From Flavobacteriales bacterium (lineage in GTDB: Bacteria > Bacteroidota > Bacteroidia > NS11-12g > UBA955), in NCBI GenBank assembly GCA_947472115.1, contig CANIZU010000031.1, forward strand, positions 1 through 13,874: a DNA stretch of 13,874 nt, read 5' to 3'. The position numbers and the translations under genes are program-made. Below are positions 1 through 6,586 of this stretch, in pieces. The first letter of the stretch is position 1. Every line of letters begins with the position of its first letter. The notes beneath the pieces are model-generated. The model was not told where the DNA came from. It ran no database searches and saw nothing but the letters and a program-made list of their open reading frames with translations.

Positions 1-97
1 CATCCCCCGGTTTTAGCGCCCTAGAATCCGTGCACAACTGGTAATTTGATTCAATAAAAGTGGGGTATACGCTATCGATGAAGTCCGACCATTCCAT
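1..97 (-). CDS. murF: Partial MurF, UDP-MurNAc-tripeptide--D-Ala-D-Ala ligase (N-terminus only)
   Basis: MurF adds D-Ala-D-Ala to the UDP-MurNAc-tripeptide in the cytoplasm, the last soluble step of peptidoglycan precursor synthesis. Only the first 32 codons lie in the window; the gene continues past the left edge. Reading the minus strand from the ATG at 97-95 gives an open frame with CTDSRALKPGD at residues 22-32. This matches the N-terminal uridine-binding domain of MurF/MurE ligases (TDSR or TDTR, then a short spacer and PGD/GDLF). The short stretch of about 22 residues before the motif resembles Bacteroidota MurF more than MurE, which usually has a longer lead. An in-frame TGA lies two codons upstream (103-101), so this ATG is the first possible start. 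The gene is divergent from the secreted-protein gene at 266. That it is a Mur ligase is likely; MurF over MurE is an inference from 32 residues. Confidence 0.68.
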   Translation of the reverse strand, partial: MEWSDFIDSVYPTFIESNYQLCTDSRALKPGD

Positions 98-101
98 ATT
101 T

Positions 102-134
102 CAAACCTAATTCAATTCGATACGGGAATGCAAA
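102..134 (-). promoter_or_regulatory. Candidate Bacteroidota sigma-ABfr-type promoter for murF
   Basis: On the minus strand, TTTG (134-131) is followed after 21 nt by TAGGTTTG (109-102). This is a full match to the Bacteroidota -33 TTTG and -7 TAnnTTTG elements, with acceptable spacing. The -7 box ends 4 nt before the murF ATG (97), so the predicted transcription start falls at or next to the start codon. The in-frame TGA upstream of the ATG overlaps the end of the -7 box. No transcript data are available here. Confidence 0.6.
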
Positions 135-265
135 CAATAAATCCCCAAAAAATCGGATGGCCAATTTTTCAGAGCCAATGATTGATTTTTTACATTTATT
201 CAAAGAATACCATACCACAGATTGAATCTATAGTTTGTCTGTGTTATATTCACGAAACAATCCCT

Positions 266-2545
266 ATGCGTAAATTATTACTTAGTATTATTCTACTATT
301 TTCATTGAATGCAGCTGATGCACAATTGAATTACCGCAGCAATTTAAATGGATTTAAGATTTTTGATGGAGCAAATCAAATCGAAAGCCCTTTTTGGGGT
401 GGGTTTAATTCGCCTCAATTCCAACACATGGATCTGAATGGAGATAAGTTGTTGGATATCATCGTTTTTGATCGGTATGATTCTAAGGTGATGCCATATT
501 TGAGACTTGAGAATGATGTGTTTCAATACGCTCCAGAATATGAAGCATCGCTTCCAAAAGGTCTGTATTACTACAAAACTGCTGATATCAATAGCGACGG
601 GAAATGGGATATTTTCACCATGTCTGAAAGTAGCAATATGCTTATTTACATTAACCAAACGACATCCGGAACCAATAAGTTAAAGTTTTATGGGATCGGC
701 CCTTGGTATTACAGAAATCAGTTTGATTCTACCTTTTTTAACTTGTACAACCCATTGAGTTTTTCAAAGTTTGATATGCCGGAAATTTCCGACATCGATG
801 GGGATGGGGATTTGGACATTTTATCATACGATCAAGGCAATTATACCTACCGATTGTTCAAAGATGTCCGCGCTGAGAAAAAATGGCCAAAAGACACATT
901 TGAGTTTCAAATTATGGATGTTTGTTTTGGGTATTTTAATGAGGGGTTCGATAATTCAATTTTACTAGGTGAATGTCCTTACAAAGACAAACTCAAGCCA
1001 CGACATACAGGCGGTGCAACTTGTTTGATGTACGATGCCGACGCCGACGGAGATAAGGAATTGATGATTTCAAATATCGGTTTCCCAAGATTCACCTACT
1101 TGAAGAATGGAAAAGCCCAGACCAAATCTTATTACGATACGATGGTTGCCTATGATACCATTTTCCCTAGAAATACTATCGCCGCAAACCAAATCATGTT
1201 TCCAGCGGGTTATTTGGTAGATATTAGTGGTGATGGCGTTCAGGATCTAGTGATTGCTCCAAACAACTTTACCGATGTCAAAGAAACCAACCAAATATGG
1301 TATTACAAAAATTTGGGTCTGAGCAATAAGCCCAATTTTCAGTATGAGAAATCTACCTTGTTTACAGATAAAACGTTGGATTTAGGTGCAAGGACAGCAC
1401 CCGTATTCGTTGATGTAGATGCCGATGGTGACCAAGATTTACTAGTTGCCAACAATGGTGATTTTGAAATCACCAAAGGATTAAGAGATCGCATTGCATT
1501 TTTTGAAAACACAGGCAATGCTAAAAATCCAGTTTATTCTATCAAGGACCGCGACTTTATGAAATTCTCCGATTCGGCAAATTTGGCGTATCAGCATATT
1601 GTTCCAAGCGTGGGCGATATAGATAGTGACGGTGACATGGATTTGATTATTGGGCTAATCAATGGTAGGATTGCTTTGTATGAAAATACGGCGGGAGTAA
1701 ATAAGCCGGTGAAATGGGTTTATAAAACCCGTGATTTATTAAAAGTATCGCTAGAAATGGGAGAGACAAATGCGGCGCCATTTCTCTATGATTACAACGC
1801 CGATGGTAACATGGATTTGTTGGTTGGTTACTACAACGGTCGCGTTTCATTGTTTGAAGCGGCAAATAAAACCTATAATAATTATTCACTCAAAACGCGT
1901 AATGCATGGGGTGCTCGTGGCAATGAATGGAGAGAAGATGTAACCCCTGGTGAATGGAAAGCCTTTGGTTATGCAGTTCCTCGAGTGACGGACCTAAATC
2001 GCGATGGTAAGCAGGAGTTTATTGTTGGTACTGCTTATGGTTACACTAGACTATATCAAATTGATGGCCATCCGTATTCAGATTCATTACTAGCAGATAG
2101 CAGCTGGTTCTTCCAATACACCATTGCGGATTCTACGATGCCTAAAATGGGTTCGCGCGTTGTCCCAGCATTTGCCGAATTAACGGGTGATTCATTGCAA
2201 GAGATGATATTTGGATTGGGTAGAGGTGGTTTGATGTGGGCAAATTCTTTGAATACGAAAAAACCCTCTTCAAACGTCAAGTCGGTTGAATCAATTGCTG
2301 CAAATTTATATCCCAACCCAGGATCCAATATCGTTGTACTCAGTCGCTCCAAAGGCGCAGCATCATCGGATTGGAACATCGAATTGTATAATTTACAATC
2401 TCAATTGCAATACAAAACCCATCTAGGCTCTGGAGAACAGGGCGTTGGCATTCCGATACAAGATTTAAGTAATGGGGTGTATTTTGTGAAAATCACCAAC
2501 TTGGAAGGACAGAATTCGTCGATCAAACTGATTGTTCAGCACTAA
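266..2545 (+). CDS. Secreted VCBS/FG-GAP repeat protein with T9SS type A sorting domain
   Basis: Predicted cell-surface or secreted protein of 759 residues; its ligand or activity is unknown. Residues 1-19 form a signal peptide (MRK, hydrophobic core, ADA before Gln20). Nine DxDxDG-type acidic loops follow at about residues 56-64, 107-115, 176-184, 257-265, 319-327, 383-391, 451-459, 509-517 and 576-584, with a weaker tenth near 638-646. Such loops bind calcium in VCBS/FG-GAP repeats, which fold as a beta-propeller. Residues about 678-759 look like a T9SS C-terminal domain: LYPNPG at 681-686, a WNIELYNL strand, then LSNGVYFVKI and a final IKLIVQH strand. This domain directs export across the outer membrane by the type IX system and is normally cleaved or used for anchoring. 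I chose the ATG at 266 because the signal peptide starts there; an upstream TTG at 182 only adds a non-signal extension. Its end overlaps the convergent ABC ATPase gene by 23 bp. Confidence 0.85.
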   Translation: MRKLLLSIILLFSLNAADAQLNYRSNLNGFKIFDGANQIESPFWGGFNSPQFQHMDLNGDKLLDIIVFDRYDSKVMPYLRLENDVFQYAPEYEASLPKGLYYYKTADINSDGKWDIFTMSESSNMLIYINQTTSGTNKLKFYGIGPWYYRNQFDSTFFNLYNPLSFSKFDMPEISDIDGDGDLDILSYDQGNYTYRLFKDVRAEKKWPKDTFEFQIMDVCFGYFNEGFDNSILLGECPYKDKLKPRHTGGATCLMYDADADGDKELMISNIGFPRFTYLKNGKAQTKSYYDTMVAYDTIFPRNTIAANQIMFPAGYLVDISGDGVQDLVIAPNNFTDVKETNQIWYYKNLGLSNKPNFQYEKSTLFTDKTLDLGARTAPVFVDVDADGDQDLLVANNGDFEITKGLRDRIAFFENTGNAKNPVYSIKDRDFMKFSDSANLAYQHIVPSVGDIDSDGDMDLIIGLINGRIALYENTAGVNKPVKWVYKTRDLLKVSLEMGETNAAPFLYDYNADGNMDLLVGYYNGRVSLFEAANKTYNNYSLKTRNAWGARGNEWREDVTPGEWKAFGYAVPRVTDLNRDGKQEFIVGTAYGYTRLYQIDGHPYSDSLLADSSWFFQYTIADSTMPKMGSRVVPAFAELTGDSLQEMIFGLGRGGLMWANSLNTKKPSSNVKSVESIAANLYPNPGSNIVVLSRSKGAASSDWNIELYNLQSQLQYKTHLGSGEQGVGIPIQDLSNGVYFVKITNLEGQNSSIKLIVQH

Positions 2546-3179
2546 TTTGGCTCACATCCAAAATCTGATCACAGTACTTTTTATATTCGTCCTCGCGATT
2601 TGATGCCACAATGAGTGCTCGGTCTCCCAAGTAGGTATTCAATAAGTTATCGTACAACTGATTCCCGCTGACATCTAAGTTGGTTAGTGGTTCATCCAGA
2701 ATCACCAACGATTCAGTTCCCATCAATGCCATACATAACTTTACACGTTGTTTCATGCCACTGGAAAAAGTGAGTAGGGCCTTAGATTTTGTATTATTGG
2801 GGAACCCACAAATTGCAATCAACTTGTCTAATGTAACTCCATCGGCAAAACCCTTCACACTACGGTGAAATTCAAACCATTCCTGTAATGTGAATTCTTC
2901 GGGTAATTCTAGCGCAGGAGAGGCTAAGGCGATGTGATTATACCAATCCGAAGACGAGATTATTTTACCATGAGTATCGACCCATTCGATCGTCCCTTCA
3001 GTAGGATTCGTCTGACCTGAGATCATTAAAGTGAGGGTAGATTTTCCACTGCCGTTTCCACCTAAAACAGCCATACGTAACGGCGCGACTTTACTTCCTA
3101 AATCTAATTCAAGATTCAAATGTCTAAACAACCATGTTCGATGGTAGTTTTTGCCACAATCTTGAAAAACTATTTTCAT
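2523..3179 (-). CDS. Stand-alone ABC transporter ATP-binding protein, last gene of lpx operon
   Basis: A single ABC nucleotide-binding domain of 218 residues with no membrane segment. Visible motifs: Walker A GGNGSGKST (40-48, Lys46), a variant signature FSSGMKQR (138-145), Walker B LVILDEP (158-164, Asp162/Glu163) and D-loop NLD (167-169). Two usual residues are absent: the Q-loop region reads LASPAL around Ser87 with no Gln, and the H-loop position reads ASNRED with Asn194 where His is expected. From memory, similar ATPases with AAPYLEL and IASNQ at these sites occur in other Bacteroidota, so this may be a family trait rather than decay. It starts 2 nt after the lpxA stop, so it is almost surely co-transcribed with the lpx genes. 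No permease gene is in the window. A role in envelope lipid or LPS traffic is only suggested by context; the partner and substrate are unknown. Confidence 0.85.
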   Translation of the reverse strand: MKIVFQDCGKNYHRTWLFRHLNLELDLGSKVAPLRMAVLGGNGSGKSTLTLMISGQTNPTEGTIEWVDTHGKIISSSDWYNHIALASPALELPEEFTLQEWFEFHRSVKGFADGVTLDKLIAICGFPNNTKSKALLTFSSGMKQRVKLCMALMGTESLVILDEPLTNLDVSGNQLYDNLLNTYLGDRALIVASNREDEYKKYCDQILDVSQISAEQSV

Positions 3180-3181
3180 CG

Positions 3182-3964
3182 TTATTTAGCGATGTATCCT
3201 TTCATAATACCACGATCCGATTCTTTGATGAATTGTAATATCTCATCTCTTTCGGTAGTAGGTGAAAATTCGGTTTCAATAATTTTAATAGATTTGGCAG
3301 TATTGTAACCCTTAACAAATAAGGTTCGATAGATATCCTGAATCTCGGCAATTTTCTCCGTTGAGAATTCTCTTCTTCTAAGGCCAACACTATTCACCCC
3401 TTCATAACTCAGAGGTTCACGTGCAGCTTTTGTGTATGGAGGAACATCTTTTCTTACCAAAGAGCCTCCGCTAATCATGGCGTGACGTCCAATTTTGACA
3501 AATTGATGCACCAATGCGGCGCCTCCTAAAATCGCCCATTCGCCAACCGTTACATGCCCTGCAACTTGCACGCTGTTGGCCAAAATACAGCAATCCTCAA
3601 TCACAACATCATGAGCCAAGTGAACATAAGCCATCAACAATACGTTATTTCCCACCTTTGTAACGCCAGAGGCCTTTGTTCCTTTGTTAATTGTTACATA
3701 TTCCCGAATTGTGGTATTGTTTCCAATTACAGTAAGGGTTTCTTCTCCATCAAATTTTAAATCTTGGGGAATTGCACCGATGGAAGCACCGGGGAAAATC
3801 CGACAATTTTTTCCAATTCGAGTTCCTTTGAAAATGGTAGCACCCGACATTACATGGGTACCCTCGCCAATTTCTACATCGGCGTGAATGGTAACAAATG
3901 GATCAATGATTACGTGATCTGATATCTTTGCTGAAGGGTGAACGTATGCCAGTGGCTGAATCAT
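3182..3964 (-). CDS. lpxA: LpxA, acyl-ACP--UDP-N-acetylglucosamine O-acyltransferase
   Basis: First enzyme of lipid A synthesis: it transfers a 3-hydroxyacyl chain from acyl carrier protein to the 3-OH of UDP-GlcNAc in the cytoplasm. The 260 residues match the E. coli enzyme in length (262). Hexapeptide repeats of the left-handed beta-helix run from about residue 8 to 185. The catalytic region reads VHLAHD (114-119), in which His118 corresponds to the catalytic His125 of E. coli and His115 to His122. CILANSVQVAGH follows, then GGAALVHQFVKIG, a family hallmark. The C-terminal part from about residue 190 (GVNSVGLRRR) is the helical acyltransferase extension. It lies 24 bp downstream of lpxC-fabZ and 2 bp upstream of the ABC ATPase gene, within one operon. 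Confidence 0.96.
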   Translation of the reverse strand: MIQPLAYVHPSAKISDHVIIDPFVTIHADVEIGEGTHVMSGATIFKGTRIGKNCRIFPGASIGAIPQDLKFDGEETLTVIGNNTTIREYVTINKGTKASGVTKVGNNVLLMAYVHLAHDVVIEDCCILANSVQVAGHVTVGEWAILGGAALVHQFVKIGRHAMISGGSLVRKDVPPYTKAAREPLSYEGVNSVGLRRREFSTEKIAEIQDIYRTLFVKGYNTAKSIKIIETEFSPTTERDEILQFIKESDRGIMKGYIAK

Positions 3965-3988
3965 TTTTTAAGTCTTAAGTTTTACGAA

Positions 3989-5398
3989 TTAAGCGATTTT
4001 TACGATTTGGGCCATCATTTCTGATTCACAAACCAACTTTTCTCCTACCCATGCACGACCGCGCATCATACACAATCCGCGACGAACGGGTTCAATTAGT
4101 TCCAATTTCATGATCAATGTATCACCGGGAACAACTTTATCCTTGAATTTTGTATTGTCGATTTTCAAGAAATATGTTCCATAGTTTTCTGGATCGTCCA
4201 CCGTACTCAAAATCAATATACCACCACATTGTGCCATTGCTTCTAGCTGTAAAACGCCCGGCATGATTGGATCTCCAGGGAAATGACCCGCAAAAAAAGG
4301 TTGGTCAAACGTGATATTTTTAATACCTACGATGGCATTTTCTGTTTTCGAAATGATCTTGTCAACCAACAAAAAAGGGTGGGCATGGGGTAACATTTTC
4401 ATGATATCCTTGGTTGCATACAACGGTTTTTCGTTGGGGTTGTAATACGGTGCGCCATCTTGTTTTCTACGCATTTCCTTTTTCATGACTTGTTTGATTT
4501 TTTTAGCAAACGCTACATTACTCGCATGTCCGGGTCTAGCCGCCATGATTTGTCCTTTGATTGGCATACCCACCAAAGCCAAATCTCCAATCATATCCAA
4601 TAGTTTATGTCGTGCAGGCTCGTTTTGAAAACGCAAATCCAAATTGTTTAAGATCCCATTCTGAGTTACCTCAACCGTATTCTTATTGAATACAGAAGCC
4701 AAACGATCCAATTCATCCTGTTCAACCTTTCTATCTACAACAACAATTGCGTTATTTAGGTCTCCCCCTTTAATCAAATTGTTTTGAAGTAAATACTCTA
4801 ATTCATGCAAGAAGCAAAACGTACGGCAGGGTGAAATTTCTTTCTTGAATTCTGACATACTCGTGATTGCGGCGTGTTGACTGCCCAAAACGGGTGAATT
4901 ATAATCCACCATTACCGTTAATCGATAATCATTCACGGGCATTGCGATGATTTCTACTTTATTCTCTTCGTCGGTAAAATTGATGTTATAAGGAATTTCA
5001 AAATATTCTCTCTCCGCATCCAATTCAACAATTTCATTGGATTCAATTGCATCAACAAATGGACGGCTACTGCCATCCATGATCGGCATTTCAGGTCCAT
5101 CAATGTCGATGAGTACGTTATCAACTTCCATCCCCACCAAAGCTGCTAAAACGTGCTCTACAGTTGAAACAGACGCTTTTCCTTTCGTTAACGTAGTGCC
5201 GCGACTTGTATCGGTAACCAAATCGCAATCGGCTTCTATGATTGGTGAGCCTTCTAAATCAACTCTTCTGAATTTATAGCCGTGATTTTCAGCTGCAGGA
5301 TTTAGAGTTAAAGTTACGTTGGCTCCGGTATGTAAACCAACACCCGAAATGGTGATGGCGGATTTTAATGTCGTTTGCTTAGGATTTAATTGATTCAT
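3989..5398 (-). CDS. lpxC/fabZ: Bifunctional LpxC-FabZ: UDP-3-O-acyl-GlcNAc deacetylase fused to 3-hydroxyacyl-ACP dehydratase
   Basis: Two cytoplasmic enzymes in one chain of 469 residues. The N-terminal LpxC part (about 8-300) is the zinc deacetylase that commits the cell to lipid A. Glu81-His82 (TVEH), His264 and Asp268 (ARHKLLD) supply the catalytic base and zinc ligands, and His291 (RPGHAS) is the likely general acid. A basic linker (about 300-325, KKEMRRK) leads to the FabZ hotdog domain (about 330-469): LPHAHPFLLVDK, then AGHFPGDPIMPG with catalytic His372 and Glu386 (LEAMAQ). FabZ dehydrates 3-hydroxyacyl-ACP for fatty acid elongation and so competes with LpxA for the same precursor type. 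This fusion is well known in Bacteroidota and is not a sequencing artefact: both halves keep their active-site residues. It lies 10 bp downstream of lpxD. Confidence 0.96.
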   Translation of the reverse strand: MNQLNPKQTTLKSAITISGVGLHTGANVTLTLNPAAENHGYKFRRVDLEGSPIIEADCDLVTDTSRGTTLTKGKASVSTVEHVLAALVGMEVDNVLIDIDGPEMPIMDGSSRPFVDAIESNEIVELDAEREYFEIPYNINFTDEENKVEIIAMPVNDYRLTVMVDYNSPVLGSQHAAITSMSEFKKEISPCRTFCFLHELEYLLQNNLIKGGDLNNAIVVVDRKVEQDELDRLASVFNKNTVEVTQNGILNNLDLRFQNEPARHKLLDMIGDLALVGMPIKGQIMAARPGHASNVAFAKKIKQVMKKEMRRKQDGAPYYNPNEKPLYATKDIMKMLPHAHPFLLVDKIISKTENAIVGIKNITFDQPFFAGHFPGDPIMPGVLQLEAMAQCGGILILSTVDDPENYGTYFLKIDNTKFKDKVVPGDTLIMKLELIEPVRRGLCMMRGRAWVGEKLVCESEMMAQIVKIA

Positions 5399-5408
5399 CG
5401 TGGATTGA

Positions 5409-6440
5409 CTAAGATTTTTTGAATGATTCTAATTCGCGTTTAAATGATTCTAATTCTTGCATTAAGGTATTAAGCCTTCTGTTATTGGCAACACTCTTTA
5501 GGAAAGTTCTGACATCGGTGGCAGGGGTGCCTGTGAGTTTTTGATTTTCTTCGGTAACATTTCCAGTAATACCCGCTTGCCCGCCCACTGAAGTATTTGG
5601 AGCGATGGTTAAATGTCCAGCAACACCCACTTGACCGCCAAACTGTGAATGCCCACCCACTTTGGTGCTGCCTGAAATCCCTGTTTGAGCCGCAATAACT
5701 GTATGTTCACCGACTTCAACATTATGCGCTATCTGAACTAGGTTGTCGAGTTTGGTCCCAGTCTTAATAACCGTGCTTCCCATTGTCGCTCTATCAATGC
5801 TGCAATTGCTTCCAATTTCCACCCAATCTTCTAGTACTACATTGCCCACTTGAGGAATTTTCACATACTTACCATTCACCGGTGCAAAGCCAAAACCATC
5901 CCCACCAATTACGCTGCCTGCCTGAATGATGCAATGATTTCCGATGATACAATCAGAGTAAACAACCACATTAGGGTAGATGATGCAATTGCTGCCAATT
6001 TTTACATTTCTGCCAATGTATGCACCTGGATATATCACTGAATTATTGCCAACAGAGGAATTCTCTTCGATATAAGCCGTAGATCCAATGTGAACATCGC
6101 TTCCAATCACTGAAGTTTCATGAATGTGGTTTGATTCAATCCCTGTACGATGTTTGTTTGGGTCGAAATATTTCCCCAAAATGGTACAAAAAGCAAAATA
6201 GGGGTTGTCGTGATGAATTAATACAGCACTTATAGGATGCTGGGGTTTGAAATCCTTAGGGACGATTACCGCGCCACATTTTGTTTCATAAAGGGCTTGC
6301 TCGTATTTGGGATTTGATAAAAAACCCAAGGAGTTTGCATCGCCTTCTTCCAATTTAGCAGCGTTGGTAATTGTTACCGCCGTTTCAGGAAGACTTAAGG
6401 TTCCACCAATCTGAGTCGCTATTTCTTTGGACGTTAGCAT
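5409..6440 (-). CDS. lpxD: LpxD, UDP-3-O-(3-hydroxyacyl)glucosamine N-acyltransferase
   Basis: Third step of lipid A synthesis: adds the N-linked 3-hydroxyacyl chain to the LpxC product. The 343 residues comprise an N-terminal uridine-binding domain (about 1-100, with FLSNPKYEQAL at 40-50), a long hexapeptide beta-helix (about 105-300) with GGDGFGFAP at 179-187, and the catalytic stretch LVQIAHN (234-240) in which His239 matches the E. coli catalytic His239. The C-terminal tail (about 320-343) is a short charged helix with a heptad duplication, ELESFKR followed by ELESFKK. I chose the ATG at 6440 because MLTSKEIATQIGG aligns with the usual LpxD N-terminus; an in-frame GTG at 6494 would add 18 residues with no family counterpart. 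It is the first gene of the lpxD, lpxC-fabZ, lpxA, ABC ATPase operon; the promoter should lie in 6441-6586, but I found no clear consensus there. Confidence 0.95.
   Translation of the reverse strand: MLTSKEIATQIGGTLSLPETAVTITNAAKLEEGDANSLGFLSNPKYEQALYETKCGAVIVPKDFKPQHPISAVLIHHDNPYFAFCTILGKYFDPNKHRTGIESNHIHETSVIGSDVHIGSTAYIEENSSVGNNSVIYPGAYIGRNVKIGSNCIIYPNVVVYSDCIIGNHCIIQAGSVIGGDGFGFAPVNGKYVKIPQVGNVVLEDWVEIGSNCSIDRATMGSTVIKTGTKLDNLVQIAHNVEVGEHTVIAAQTGISGSTKVGGHSQFGGQVGVAGHLTIAPNTSVGGQAGITGNVTEENQKLTGTPATDVRTFLKSVANNRRLNTLMQELESFKRELESFKKS
5422..5463 (-). repeat. 21-nt tandem heptad duplication at the lpxD 3' end
   Basis: The 14-mer AATGATTCTAATTC occurs at 5422-5435 and again at 5443-5456 on the plus strand, offset by exactly 21 nt. 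On the coding strand this repeats a seven-residue block (ELESFKR then ELESFKK), extending the C-terminal helix of LpxD by one heptad. It is in frame and so does not disrupt the gene. Confidence 0.8.
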
Positions 6441-6586
6441 CGTTTCAGCCTGCAAATTAATACCAAACTCATAAATCACCGCCGATTTGCCCACATAAAC
6501 TCACTTTTCATGGATGAAAAACCCACAATCGTATGGAGAATCAATTTTTCTTTCTATTTTGGCCGATAGATTAATAGAAATCCAAC

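Noticed and set aside
229..237. TATAGTTTG upstream of the secreted repeat protein as a -7 box
   Set aside because: Spacing is one base too long and there is no matching -33 element.
182..265. TTG start at 182 for the secreted repeat protein
   Set aside because: It would put 28 unrelated residues before a clean signal peptide that starts at the ATG at 266.
6453..6460. Minus-strand TTAATTTG upstream of lpxD as a -7 box
   Set aside because: One mismatch in the TA part and no -33 TTTG at about 20 nt; not strong enough to call.
6441..6494. GTG start at 6494 for lpxD
   Set aside because: The added 18 residues have no counterpart in the LpxD family, and the ATG at 6440 fits the normal N-terminus.
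6555..6561. TATTTTG upstream of the peptide transporter as a -7 box
   Set aside because: It has one base too few between TA and TTTG, and no TTTG lies at the right distance upstream.
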